Assembly: GCA_017617575.1 (NCBI GenBank)
Contig: JAFZVY010000073.1
Coordinates: 1 to 64,000 of the forward strand
Length of the DNA stretch: 64,000 nucleotides
Source: Bacteroidaceae bacterium
GTDB lineage: Bacteria; Bacteroidota; Bacteroidia; Bacteroidales; Bacteroidaceae
Direction: 5' to 3'
Below, piece after piece: positions 25,398 to 34,357 of this stretch. The position numbers and the translations under genes are program-made. The notes beneath the pieces were generated by a model. The model searched no databases and was not told where the DNA came from. It saw nothing but the letters and a program-made list of their open reading frames with translations. How positions within the stretch are numbered: position 1 is the first letter of the stretch; each line of letters begins with the position of its first letter.

Positions 25398-25405
25398 TAA
25401 TTTTG
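25398..25405 (+). promoter_or_regulatory. -7 element of uxaB
   Basis: TAATTTTG 54 bases before the uxaB ATG, back to back with the uxaC promoter. The arrangement would allow one regulator to control both genes. Confidence 0.5.
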
Positions 25406-25459
25406 TACCTCGTAAAGAATAAAGTTGACTAACTAAATATTACTAAAACATAGCATCTA

Positions 25460-26932
25460 ATGAAATCATTGAACGCTCGCACAGCTCCAAAGAGCTCTGC
25501 ACCTGAAAGAATCATTCAGTTTGGTGAGGGTAACTTCCTCCGTTGCTTCGTAGATTGGATTATCTACAATATGAATCAGAAGACAGACTTCAACTCAAGC
25601 GTAGTTGTCGTTCAGCCAATAGAGAAGGGTATGGTTGACTGGCTCAATGGTCAGGACTGTCTCTATCACGTAAACCTTCAGGGACGTCTCAACGGCGAGG
25701 CGGTAAACTCCCTCACACGTGTTGACTGTATCTCACGTGCCATCAATCCTTACTCACAGAACTGGGCATTCCTCGCTTTGGCAGAGCAGCCAGAGATTCG
25801 CTTCGTAATCAGTAACACTACTGAGGCTGGTATTGCTTTCGACGATACTTGTAAGTTCACAGATGCTCCTGCATCTTCTTATCCGGGAAAGCTCACTCAG
25901 CTCCTCTTCCACCGTTTCAAGACATTCAATGGCGACCCAACAAAGGGATTCATCATCATGCCATGTGAGCTTATCTTCCTCAACGGTCACCACCTCAAGG
26001 ACTGTATATATAAGTACATCGAGCTTTGGAAGGCTGATTTCGGTGCTGACTACGAGGCATTCAAGAACTGGTTCACTCAGTACTGCTACGTATGTGCAAC
26101 ACTCGTTGACCGTATCGTCCCAGGATTCCCACGCAAGGAAATCAAGGAGATTCAGGAGAAGATATGTTATGCTGACAACCTCGTAGTACAGGGTGAAGTG
26201 TTCCACCTCTGGGTAATCGAGAAGCCAGAGAACATGGACATCGAGACACTCAAGAAGGAGTTCCCAGCAGAGAAGGCTGGACTCAACGTGCTTATCGCAC
26301 CATCAGAGAAGCCATACCACGAGCGTAAGGTGACACTCCTCAATGGTCCTCACACAGTTCTCTCACCAGTTGCATACCTCTCAGGCATCAACATCGTGCG
26401 TGACGCTTGCAACCACGAGGTAGTGGGCAAGTACATCCACAAGGTACAGTTTGAGGAACTCATGCAGACACTCAACCTCCCAATGGATGAGCTTCAGAAG
26501 TTTGCTACAGACGTGCTTGAGCGTTTCAACAACCCATACGTTGACCATCAGGTTACGAGCATCATGCTCAACTCATTCCCTAAGTATGAGACACGCGACC
26601 TCCCAGGCGTAAAGGTATATCTTGAGCGCAAGGGCGAGCTTCCAAAGGGACTCGTGTTCGGTCTTGCTGCCATCATCACTTACTACAAGGGTGGCACACG
26701 TGCCGATGGCGCTCCAATCGAGCCAAACGACGCACCAGAGATTATGCAGATGCTCAAGGATCTCTGGGCTACAGGCGACACACAGAAGGTGGCAGAGGGC
26801 GTACTTGCTGCAGAGAACATCTGGAAGGAGAACCTCAACAACACCGTTCCTGGTCTCACTGCAATGGTTAAGGAGTTCCTCGACCTTATTCAGGCAAAGG
26901 GAATGCTTGAGGCAGTAAAGACTATTCTCTAA
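25460..26932 (+). CDS. uxaB: Tagaturonate reductase UxaB
   Basis: 490 residues of the mannitol dehydrogenase superfamily. It reduces tagaturonate to altronate with NADH. The Rossmann entry is RIIQFGEGNFLRCFVDW near residue 18. The catalytic region has KPYHERKVTLLNGPHTVLSP (Lys, Asn, His) near residue 280. Codon use is highly biased, suggesting strong expression. Divergent from uxaC; together they handle pectin-derived galacturonate. Confidence 0.95.
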   Translation: MKSLNARTAPKSSAPERIIQFGEGNFLRCFVDWIIYNMNQKTDFNSSVVVVQPIEKGMVDWLNGQDCLYHVNLQGRLNGEAVNSLTRVDCISRAINPYSQNWAFLALAEQPEIRFVISNTTEAGIAFDDTCKFTDAPASSYPGKLTQLLFHRFKTFNGDPTKGFIIMPCELIFLNGHHLKDCIYKYIELWKADFGADYEAFKNWFTQYCYVCATLVDRIVPGFPRKEIKEIQEKICYADNLVVQGEVFHLWVIEKPENMDIETLKKEFPAEKAGLNVLIAPSEKPYHERKVTLLNGPHTVLSPVAYLSGINIVRDACNHEVVGKYIHKVQFEELMQTLNLPMDELQKFATDVLERFNNPYVDHQVTSIMLNSFPKYETRDLPGVKVYLERKGELPKGLVFGLAAIITYYKGGTRADGAPIEPNDAPEIMQMLKDLWATGDTQKVAEGVLAAENIWKENLNNTVPGLTAMVKEFLDLIQAKGMLEAVKTIL

Positions 26933-26975
26933 GCCAAAGGCTTAAAGAATAATTGATAATTGACAATTGATAATT

Positions 26976-27014
26976 AGCCGTTCGGGACAAGCGTCCGAAC
27001 GGCTTTCTTTTTTT
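26976..27014 (+). terminator. Terminator of uxaB
   Basis: AGCCGTTCGG pairs with CCGAACGGCT and is followed by TTTCTTTTTTT. Confidence 0.9.
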
Positions 27015-27016
27015 GA

Positions 27017-27102
27017 AACACAGAGGACACGGAGAAAGCAGAGGGTGGTAAATTAACAATTAACATACAGGTTCTCTGAGTTCTCTGTGCCCTCTGTGTT
27101 GA
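27017..27102. repeat. CACAGAG-type inverted pair, second copy
   Basis: ACACAGAGGACACGGAGA on the left is matched by TCTCTGTGCCCTCTGTGT on the right around a 30-base centre. Same family as 15843-16075 and 61255-61345. Confidence 0.65.
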
Positions 27103-27164
27103 AGGGATTACTCAGCGATGGAGTATCTAAAGGCTCCTTCCCTCGGGGAGGTTGGGAGGGGGCC

Positions 27165-27785
27165 TTACCCCTTCTTCACGTACACCAGCGAAGGACCACG
27201 TCCTATGTGCGTGATGCCAGTTTCTTCAGATGAAGAAGCAAAAGAACGTAGCTCCAGTGAAGCCGTAGTCTTAGGCAGTCCAGTTATAGCCATATAGTCG
27301 GCAATGCGCATCATTCGGTGTTTTGCGATAAAGTCCTGCGCCTTGCCTAGACGCTGTTCGGGAGTAAGCTTGCTGCGGTTCACCCTACTTGTGTAGCCAC
27401 GTTCAAGGTGACATTCAAGGTTGAGAGTCCTCAACAGCTTCTTGTCCGTCTTTAGATGAACATCCTTAATCTTTATGCTGGCAGCGTTCCTTCTTGTACC
27501 GCCGTCAAGTTCTTCCACTTCATGACCTTGCACCATTCCGAGCGACAGACTGAAACAACCGAGGTTGTCAATCGTCACGCTGTAGCCGAAGCTTAGCAAC
27601 TCTACCATGGCTTCTGTCATCCTTGACAGAGCCATCTCAGCCATTCCTCTCGACATACCTCTGAGGCACATTTGCTTCACGAGTTCATCCTGTCCCTTGT
27701 TGCCCCTTGATTCTACTCTGTAGTAACATTTCTGTTTGCCGTCGCGGTTGATGTCAGGCATCTCCTGTTTGATGTACTTTATCAT
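27165..27785 (-). CDS. HU-like DNA-binding protein with C-terminal extension
   Basis: 206 residues. The N-terminal part (about 1-120) is an HU/IHF-related domain of the Bacteroidetes long form: RVESRGNKGQDELVKQMCLR, then a GMSRGMAEMAL helix and VTIDNLGCFSLSLG. The C-terminal part (about 140-206, TPEQRLGKAQDFIAKHRMM, then ITGLPKTTASLELRSF) looks like a winged helix. It probably binds DNA and bends it. A 21-base repeated palindrome lies 160 bases upstream and may be its own target. Confidence 0.8.
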   Translation of the reverse strand: MIKYIKQEMPDINRDGKQKCYYRVESRGNKGQDELVKQMCLRGMSRGMAEMALSRMTEAMVELLSFGYSVTIDNLGCFSLSLGMVQGHEVEELDGGTRRNAASIKIKDVHLKTDKKLLRTLNLECHLERGYTSRVNRSKLTPEQRLGKAQDFIAKHRMMRIADYMAITGLPKTTASLELRSFASSSEETGITHIGRGPSLVYVKKG

Positions 27786-28207
27786 ACGCCTTTATGTTTT
27801 ATTTGTTTTGTTTCTGTAAAAGGTTATTGTAGTCACTAATAGAATCCATGTCATCTATGGATAAAACTTCTTGTTGCTGCTTATAAAAGTACCTTCTTCC
27901 GTTAAAAAAACTTCCTTTTATCGTTATAAATTATTGTTCATTGGGCTTTGAATATTCGTTCACAGCCTTTGAACGAATATTCACAGTCTCTGAACAATTA
28001 TTCAAAGGCTATGAACGAACATTCAAAGCCAATGGAATAATTTTTTATCACGTAATCCGTAACTTTTTTCATAGGATTCACAAACTTTTATTCCTTGCAA
28101 ATGTAACTTTTTATAGTATAACCTGCAAGGAATTAAGAGTTTTTAAGTTACAAAACTTGTTTTATTCTATAATTTATATTAAATGTATAGGCATGCTTGT
28201 TGTAATA
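27786..28207. other. Spacer with a 21-base repeat, otherwise empty
   Basis: Apart from the repeat at 27946-28029 I see only A/T-rich sequence; the only open frames here are short and repeat-derived. Confidence 0.5.
27946..28029. repeat. Four tandem 21-base palindromic repeats
   Basis: Units begin at 27946, 27967, 27988 and 28009 and follow CTnTGAACnAATATTCAnAG. Each unit is itself an imperfect dyad (TGAA...TTCA). Units 1 and 2 also pair as a 14-bp hairpin, TGAATATTCGTTCA with TGAACGAATATTCA. Confidence 0.85.
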
Positions 28208-28251
28208 TTCAAAAAAAAATAGGTGCGAAGCAAATGCCTCGTACCTACTTT
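28208..28251 (-). terminator. Terminator of the DUF4468 gene
   Basis: TAGGTGCGA pairs with TCGTACCTA with one mismatch, and on the minus strand the stem is followed by a run of nine U. Confidence 0.75.
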
Positions 28252-28254
28252 TAT

Positions 28255-29337
28255 TTACCAGTCATCTTGTGATTTCTCTTTTCCCATTGATAGTTTCATT
28301 TCAAAATAATTAATTAAGCTAAATGCTTCTTGATGAGCAATTGATGTTCGTTTATAATATTTTAAGGTGTTTTTGTCGTATTCATCTCTTTTTTCAATTC
28401 TTACTAAAGGCCCAGGTAGCTTTTCTTGTTTTTTGTCGTAATAAAAAACATATTCTACAGAGTATGGTATTGTAACAGACAATTTGATTCTAGAATCACG
28501 TACTTCTATCTTGAAGATTTCATCATATTCCATAAATTTTGCTAAATATTCTCCAAGAATAATTCTAACAGGAAATTTACCAAGTATTAGTCCTGATTCC
28601 CTATCTTGATTTTGTATTGCAGCTTTTGAATTATTAAAAGTGGAATTCAGTAATTCAAGACATTTGTTATATAATTCAGTTTTATTTGATTCGTTAACAT
28701 CTTTAATTACTTTTGAAAACTCAATTCCATTGTCTGTAAAACTACAATAATCTTTATACTTCGTGTTGAAGATATTTACATATTCTTCACATTTATTCTG
28801 TATATCAATCTCTTTTTCTATTTCGTATTCAGAATGTATTTGAGAAAATGTTTTTGTGCCTTTATCGTCTGAAATTTTAATGTTTCCAATGGAAGGAAAA
28901 ACTTTTTTTAGATTTTCACCCTCACAGTTTATCCAATCCAATTCTGGTTCATTTGCACGAATCGCAATTATTCCAATCGGTAAGAACTTTAATGTAGAAA
29001 TATTTGATACAAAAGGAGATAACAATTCACTTTCGTATAATCTTTTAGGATTGCAAGTTCCATATATTGTCATTTTGTTTATGTATTGATAATCTTTAGA
29101 ATCTTTAACAAATAGACCATCTTTATAACCGTTCTCTATTAACACTCCATCTTCATTAATTGCTAAATATAAAATGCGTAACTCTTTATATGCATTTATA
29201 CCAGATGGTGTATAACGAGTTTTTACGCTATAATGATCCTTCTCAAACTTGAATTTTAGATACTTAAAAGTAATTTGAGCATCAATGTCTATTGGCGCAA
29301 ACAATAGAAGAAACAATAAAAATATGAAGTGCTTCAT
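28255..29337 (-). CDS. Secreted protein with C-terminal DUF4468 (TBP-like fold)
   Basis: 360 residues with a signal peptide (MKHFIFLLFLLLFAPIDIDAQ). The middle is unassigned. From about residue 215 it follows the DUF4468 pattern: NKTELYNKCLELLNSTFNNS, then AAIQNQDRESGLILGKF, then the VRDSRIKLSVT strand. DUF4468 is a periplasmic/outer-membrane-associated domain of unknown role in Bacteroidetes. It is preceded by a 300-base leader with several helices and its own promoter. Confidence 0.75.
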   Translation of the reverse strand: MKHFIFLLFLLLFAPIDIDAQITFKYLKFKFEKDHYSVKTRYTPSGINAYKELRILYLAINEDGVLIENGYKDGLFVKDSKDYQYINKMTIYGTCNPKRLYESELLSPFVSNISTLKFLPIGIIAIRANEPELDWINCEGENLKKVFPSIGNIKISDDKGTKTFSQIHSEYEIEKEIDIQNKCEEYVNIFNTKYKDYCSFTDNGIEFSKVIKDVNESNKTELYNKCLELLNSTFNNSKAAIQNQDRESGLILGKFPVRIILGEYLAKFMEYDEIFKIEVRDSRIKLSVTIPYSVEYVFYYDKKQEKLPGPLVRIEKRDEYDKNTLKYYKRTSIAHQEAFSLINYFEMKLSMGKEKSQDDW

Positions 29338-29378
29338 AAAAGTATGATTTATATGTCAACTGATAAATCCTCCTATAT

Positions 29379-29664
29379 CAGAACCCTAATTATACAAGAA
29401 AAGCGTGAGGACTTGTTCTGTTCATCAAAATGTGGGTTCTGGTAAAACCTTTTAGCAATGAAAAGAGACAAATACACCCACGCTGAAGTATGAACAGCAT
29501 ACAGCGTGGGCTGTATGAGTAAATACAACAAGTGGGCGTTTCGTACACTTATCCTGCTAATTATAAATTTACCAGATTCACATTTTCGGATAAAGCAAAA
29601 ACGCCTTTCTACTCAATGATTTCTCCCATTGAGCAGTGCAAATGTAGCCATTCAAAATTGAATG
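29379..29664 (-). ncRNA. Candidate structured leader or small RNA upstream of the DUF4468 gene
   Basis: Successive complementary segments: CAGAACCC 29379-29386 with GGGTTCTG 29434-29441; CCCACGCTG 29477-29485 with CAGCGTGGG 29502-29510, extended inside by GTATG/CATAC and outside by TACA/TGTA; GGCGTTT 29535-29541 with AAACGCC 29599-29605; CTCAATG/CATTGAG 29612-29633; and CATTCA/TGAATG 29649-29664. The promoter at 29639-29669 would transcribe the first four helices as the mRNA leader of the gene at 29337. It might instead be a mobile-element remnant. Confidence 0.4.
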
Positions 29665-29669
29665 ACAAA
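29639..29669 (-). promoter_or_regulatory. Promoter of the leader/DUF4468 gene
   Basis: The minus strand has TTTG (29666-29669), a 19-base spacer and TACATTTG (29639-29646), a near-ideal Bacteroidetes promoter. It gives a leader of about 295 bases. Confidence 0.65.
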
Positions 29670-29755
29670 GGAAATAATAAAAAAGTAGACGCAACAATAT
29701 ATAAAATTACTTTTTATATTTCGATTAGTTCTCGATTTAAGGCATATTTATACAG

Positions 29756-29795
29756 AAAAAAAGGTGCTGCACACATGGTGCAACACCTTTTTTAT
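29756..29795 (-). terminator. Terminator of the nqr operon
   Basis: A 15-bp stem (AAAAAGGTGcTGCAC with its complement, one mismatch) ends in a U-run on the minus strand, 16 bases after the nqrF stop. Confidence 0.9.
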
Positions 29796-29810
29796 TTAGT
29801 GATGGTGGGA

Positions 29811-31085
29811 TTATCCACCGAAGTTGTCGAATGAGATCATGTCGTCCTCAACACCGAGAGAGTGGAGGAGATCAAGAACTGTCTTAGCCATCATTGGAGG
29901 TCCGCAGAGGTAGTACTCAACGTCTTCAGGGTTCTCGTGCTGCTTGAGGTATGTGTCACCCATTACTGGTGCAACGAATCCTGGAGTGTACTTGATTCCT
30001 GCTTCGTCTGCCTTTGGATCTGGACGGTCGAGGGCAAGGTGGAAGTGGAAGTTAGAGTACTCCTTCTCAAGTGAGAGGAAGTCGTCAAGGAATGGAATCT
30101 CCTCAAGGGCACGTGCTCCGTAGAAGTAGTGCATCTCGCGGTCACGGATGTTGAGAGTCTTCAAGCAGTGCATAATCTGTGCACGGAGAGGAGCCATACC
30201 GGCACCACCACCGACCCAGATCATCTCACGGCCTGTACCGTACTTAGGACGGAACTCTCCGTAAGGACCTGACATGATTACCTTGTCGCCTGGCTTGAGA
30301 GAGAAGATGTAAGATGATGCGATACCTGGGTTGACATCCATGAATCCAGGACCCTGATCCTTTGGCTTGAATGGTGGAGTAGCGATACGTACGTTGAGTG
30401 TGATGATATCGCCCTCGTCTGGATAGTTGGCCATAGAGTAGGCACGGATTGTTGGAGTGTCGTTGACGCACTTGAGTCCGAAGAGTCCGAACTTCTCCCA
30501 TGCTGGGAGGTAAGTGTCGCCAATGAGGCTCTTGTCGATGTCCTTGTCGTAGTCCATCTGGAATGCAGGAATCTTGCTCTGTGCGTAAGAACCTGGCTCG
30601 AAGTCCATGTGCTCGCCTGGAGGGAGGGCAACCTTGTACTCCTTGATGAATGTAGCAACGTTCTTGTTTCCAATAACTGTACATTCCCATTCCTTTACAC
30701 CCATTACTGAGTCTGGAACCTTGATTGAGAGGTCACCCTTAACCTTAGCCTGACAGCCAAGACGGTAACCTTCCTTGATCTGCTTGCGAGTGAAGTGACC
30801 CTTCTCTGAGTCGAGAATCTCGCCGCCACCTTCTACAATCTGGCACTTGCACTGTCCGCATGAGCCTTTACCACCACATGCTGATGGGAGATATACATCC
30901 TGAGCAGCAAGGGTAGAGAGGAGGCTTCCGCCCTGGTCAACTGTAAGCTTGTCCTTGCCGTTGATTGTGATAGTTACCTGTCCGCTTGGAGAAAGGAAGT
31001 TCTTTGCTACGAGGAGGACGATAACCAAAACAAGCACGATTCCCAAGAACACTGCAATGCTATAAATGATAAATGTTATATCCAT
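29811..31085 (-). CDS. nqrF: Na+-NQR subunit F
   Basis: 424 residues. This subunit takes electrons from NADH. An N-terminal membrane helix is followed by a 2Fe-2S domain (CGGKGSCGQC near residue 70, fourth Cys in LGCQ), an FAD-binding domain (RAYSMANYP) and an NADH domain (WVGGGAGMAPLRAQI, ending DDMISFDNFGG). Last gene of nqrABCDEF, 17 bases after nqrE. Confidence 0.97.
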   Translation of the reverse strand: MDITFIIYSIAVFLGIVLVLVIVLLVAKNFLSPSGQVTITINGKDKLTVDQGGSLLSTLAAQDVYLPSACGGKGSCGQCKCQIVEGGGEILDSEKGHFTRKQIKEGYRLGCQAKVKGDLSIKVPDSVMGVKEWECTVIGNKNVATFIKEYKVALPPGEHMDFEPGSYAQSKIPAFQMDYDKDIDKSLIGDTYLPAWEKFGLFGLKCVNDTPTIRAYSMANYPDEGDIITLNVRIATPPFKPKDQGPGFMDVNPGIASSYIFSLKPGDKVIMSGPYGEFRPKYGTGREMIWVGGGAGMAPLRAQIMHCLKTLNIRDREMHYFYGARALEEIPFLDDFLSLEKEYSNFHFHLALDRPDPKADEAGIKYTPGFVAPVMGDTYLKQHENPEDVEYYLCGPPMMAKTVLDLLHSLGVEDDMISFDNFGG

Positions 31086-31102
31086 TTTTTATGTCCTTTC
31101 TT

Positions 31103-31729
31103 TTAAATTTTGAGACCTGAGAAACACATAAATGCCATTGCCATGAGACCTACTGTGATGAATGTGATACCAAGACCCTGGAGTGGCTTTGGCACGTCAG
31201 AGTAAGCCATCTTCTCACGGATTGCTGCAAGACCTACGATAGCGAGTGTCCAACCGATACCTGAACCGAGTGCGTAAGCGAGACAGTCAGATACTGAGCC
31301 AATGTACTGTGTGCTTGTTGGCTCCATTGTGATACGCTGCTGCATGAAGAGTGATGCACCCATGATAGCACAGTTTACTGCGATAAGTGGGAGGAAGATA
31401 CCGAGGGCAGCATAGAGTGATGGAGAGAAACGCTCTACAATCATCTCGACGAGCTGTACGATACCTGCAATCACTGCAATGAAGAGAATGAATGCAAGGA
31501 ATGTGAGGTCAACGCCTTCAGCGAGTGCGCCTTCAGCGAGTACCTTTGTCTGAAGAAGATAGTCAACTGGCACTGTGATGAGGAGTACGAATGTAACTGC
31601 AACACCAAGTCCAAATGATGTCTTTACTGTCTTAGATACTGCGAGGTAAGAGCACATACCCAAGAAGAAAGCGAAAATCATGTTGTCCACAAAGATTGAG
31701 CGGACGAATAATTGAATGAAGTGTTCCAT
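31103..31729 (-). CDS. nqrE: Na+-NQR subunit E
   Basis: 208 residues with six membrane helices. It is one of the paired subunits (with NqrD) that carry the intramembrane iron centre and the sodium path; the conserved Cys in [10 protein letters not shown] and [10 protein letters not shown] fit. Three bases separate it from nqrD. Confidence 0.96.
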   Translation of the reverse strand: MEHFIQLFVRSIFVDNMIFAFFLGMCSYLAVSKTVKTSFGLGVAVTFVLLITVPVDYLLQTKVLAEGALAEGVDLTFLAFILFIAVIAGIVQLVEMIVERFSPSLYAALGIFLPLIAVNCAIMGASLFMQQRITMEPTSTQYIGSVSDCLAYALGSGIGWTLAIVGLAAIREKMAYSDVPKPLQGLGITFITVGLMAMAFMCFSGLKI

Positions 31730-31732
31730 AAT

Positions 31733-32362
31733 TTACTTTTCCTTGTTTATTGAGCGGTGTGCCCAGATGAAACATGCAACGAGGATGAGTGCCATGGCTG
31801 GCATTGTCATCATACCGTTGTTGAGATATAAACCTCCGTTCTCCATGTAGAAGCTGTCAGGAATAATCTGGAAGCCGAGGATAGAACCGAAGCCGAGGAG
31901 CTCGCGGAAGAATCCTACTACTACGAGAACGAATGCGTAACCAAGTCCGTTACCTACACCATCGAGGAATGACTCCCATGGTCCGTTCTGCATTGCGAAT
32001 GCCTCAAGACGTCCCATGAGGATACAGTTTGTGATGATGAGTCCGACATAGACAGAGAGCTGTACTGACACATCGTAAACGTATGCCTTGAGGATGTTGC
32101 TCACGATTGTTACGAGAGCGGCAACGACAACGAGCTGTACGATGATACGGATACGGTTTGGAATTGTCTTACGGAGCAATGAAATGATCACGTTAGCAAA
32201 AGCTGTGATTACTGTAACGGAGAGACCCATTACGATTGCTGGCTTAAGCTGTGAAGTTACAGCGAGAGCAGAACAGATACCGAGGACCTGAACAGCTACT
32301 GGGTTGTTAAGGTTAAGTGGACTCTTAAAAACCTCGCCATTTTCTTTTGAAAATAAACTCAT
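31733..32362 (-). CDS. nqrD: Na+-NQR subunit D
   Basis: 209 residues, six membrane helices, homologous to NqrE in inverted topology. The conserved Cys residues in VLGICSALAVT and TNCILMGRLEAFA fit the iron site. 17 bases after nqrC. Confidence 0.96.
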   Translation of the reverse strand: MSLFSKENGEVFKSPLNLNNPVAVQVLGICSALAVTSQLKPAIVMGLSVTVITAFANVIISLLRKTIPNRIRIIVQLVVVAALVTIVSNILKAYVYDVSVQLSVYVGLIITNCILMGRLEAFAMQNGPWESFLDGVGNGLGYAFVLVVVGFFRELLGFGSILGFQIIPDSFYMENGGLYLNNGMMTMPAMALILVACFIWAHRSINKEK

Positions 32363-32379
32363 ATTCTTTGTCCTCCTTT

Positions 32380-33186
32380 TTATTTGTTAGTATTATCTGA
32401 TTCGCAGCAAGAACCACACTCCTTCTCTGAAGCGCACTTCTCACAAGAAGCGCAGTCTTCGTTTGAAGCGCAATTTGCCTTGTCGCAAGATGCGCAGTTT
32501 GCACAAGAATCTGTTGCGCAAGAATCTGCCATCTCACACTGTCCCTTGCCGCAGCATGACTTGCTCTCGCCACCCTTGAAGGCTGCGATTGCGTCAGCGT
32601 ACTGAGCAATAGACTTCTGAATCATATTGCGAACACCGTCAGAAGTAAGAGTTGCACCTGTAACAGCATCTACAACATAGTCAGCTGAGAGGCCTGATGG
32701 TGCCTTACCTGCCTTGTAAACTCCAAGAGCAACCTCGTTGTCCTTGAAAATCTTCTTTCCGTTGAAACCTGTCTGGAACCACTCCTCTACGATGCGGGCA
32801 CCAAGACCTGCTGTCTCACCTTCGTGGTTGAAGAATGCGCCATATACAGTCTCGCCGTCCTTGTTAACTGAGATATAACCCCAGATAGGACCCCAGAGAC
32901 CTGCACCCTTGAGAGGCACGATGAGCTTCTCTTCACCATTGATGTTTGCAGTGAATGTTCCGTCAGCGTTCTCTGTGATAACCTCAGCGTACTTGGCATC
33001 AACGTCAGCCTCGCCACGAAGGTTAACTGATGAAAGAATCTGTCCCTTAACGTCACGGGCTACGTTTGCATCCTGTGTTGCCTTGAGTGATGATGCTACG
33101 AAGGCGAGGAGGAATGCTACGATGATTACCATCACGCTTGCATATACAATAGTATATACGTTGCTATTTGTATTCAATTTTGCCAT
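32380..33186 (-). CDS. nqrC: Na+-NQR subunit C with a Cys-rich C-terminal tail
   Basis: 268 residues. An N-terminal membrane helix is followed by the periplasmic FMN domain; FMN is attached by ApbE to the second Thr of VTGATLTSDG near residue 185. The subunit should end soon after AIAAFKGG. Here it continues with about 60 residues holding 14 cysteines in patterns such as SCCGKGQC, CANCASC and CASCEKC. The tail could bind metal or form disulfides. The frame is uninterrupted and nqrD follows after 17 bases, so the tail is part of the native gene. Confidence 0.94.
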   Translation of the reverse strand: MAKLNTNSNVYTIVYASVMVIIVAFLLAFVASSLKATQDANVARDVKGQILSSVNLRGEADVDAKYAEVITENADGTFTANINGEEKLIVPLKGAGLWGPIWGYISVNKDGETVYGAFFNHEGETAGLGARIVEEWFQTGFNGKKIFKDNEVALGVYKAGKAPSGLSADYVVDAVTGATLTSDGVRNMIQKSIAQYADAIAAFKGGESKSCCGKGQCEMADSCATDSCANCASCDKANCASNEDCASCEKCASEKECGSCCESDNTNK

Positions 33187-33200
33187 TTCTTATGTCCTCC

Positions 33201-34352
33201 TTATTTTGCAGCACGCTTAGCACGCTTGTTAATATTAGACTGAACGAAGCAGTAGTCGATGAGTGGAGCGAAGACGTTCATCAATAGGATAGCGAGCATC
33301 ATACCTTCTGGGAAACCAGGGTTGAGCACGCGGATGATGATTGCCATAGCACCGATAAGGAATCCGTAGATGTACTTACCGCACTCTGTACGAGCTGCTG
33401 TTACTGGGTCTGTTGCCATGAACACTGCACCGAATGCGAAACCACCGACAGTGAGCTGCTCCCACCATTCGAAGTTCTCTGCTCCTGCGTATGGGAGAAG
33501 GTATGCGAGAAGAGCACCACCTACGAATGTAGATACGATAATCTTCCAGCTTGCAATACCAGCCCAGATGAGGATTACGGCACCAATCATGATAGCGATG
33601 AATGATGTCTCACCGATAGAACCAGGGATAGTACCGATGATAGTGTCCATTGCGTCGTATGTCACAGGCTCGCCAGCACCGAGCTGACCGAGTGGAGTAG
33701 CGCAAGAGTATCCGTCAATAGTACCGTTGATACAATCCATGTAGTTCTCGTTAACCCATACCTTGTCTCCTGACATCATTGCTGGATAAGCAAAGAAGAG
33801 GAATGCACGAGTTACGAGTGCTGGGTTGAAGATGTTCATACCAGTACCACCGAATACCTCCTTAGCGAAGATAACAGCAAATGCTGTAGCGATAGCGATA
33901 ATCCAAAGAGGGCAGTTAACAGGAACAATCATTGGGATGAGCATACCTGTTACGAAGAAACCTTCGTGAACCTCTTCCTTCTTCCACTGAGCAAAAGCAC
34001 ACTCGATACCGAGACCAACAGCGTATGAAACGATAATCTTTGGAAGCATAACGCCAAGTCCATAGAGGAACTGTCCGCAGATGTCGTCAGTAGGAACGCC
34101 TACAGCGATGTTGTGCTGGTAACCGATGTTATACATACCGAACAAGATTGCTGGTATGAGTGCAATAATAACGAAGAAAATAGAACGCTTAGAATCGATA
34201 GCGTCGTGAATGTGAGCACCACGAACCTTGGCTGTCTCGTTTGGTACGTAGAAGAATGTCTCTGCTGCGTCGAACAAAGAGCCAAAGGCGCTCAGCTTAC
34301 CTCCCTCTGAGAAGGTAGGCTTCATATTGTCAAGAATTTTCTTAAGTCCCAT
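33201..34352 (-). CDS. nqrB: Na+-NQR subunit B
   Basis: 383 residues, about ten membrane helices; it binds riboflavin, carries a covalent FMN and is the ubiquinone/menaquinone end of the pump. The FMN site is DGYSCATPLGQ, with Cys where many homologs have Gly (SGAT). TIIGTIPGSIGE and GAVFMATDPVTAARTECGK are also typical. 14 bases before nqrC. Confidence 0.96.
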   Translation of the reverse strand: MGLKKILDNMKPTFSEGGKLSAFGSLFDAAETFFYVPNETAKVRGAHIHDAIDSKRSIFFVIIALIPAILFGMYNIGYQHNIAVGVPTDDICGQFLYGLGVMLPKIIVSYAVGLGIECAFAQWKKEEVHEGFFVTGMLIPMIVPVNCPLWIIAIATAFAVIFAKEVFGGTGMNIFNPALVTRAFLFFAYPAMMSGDKVWVNENYMDCINGTIDGYSCATPLGQLGAGEPVTYDAMDTIIGTIPGSIGETSFIAIMIGAVILIWAGIASWKIIVSTFVGGALLAYLLPYAGAENFEWWEQLTVGGFAFGAVFMATDPVTAARTECGKYIYGFLIGAMAIIIRVLNPGFPEGMMLAILLMNVFAPLIDYCFVQSNINKRAKRAAK

Positions 34353-34357
34353 AGTGC

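Noticed and set aside
27941..28222. 93-residue frame with a period-7 pattern
   Set aside because: The periodic part is the translated 21-base DNA repeat; no start signal or family match.
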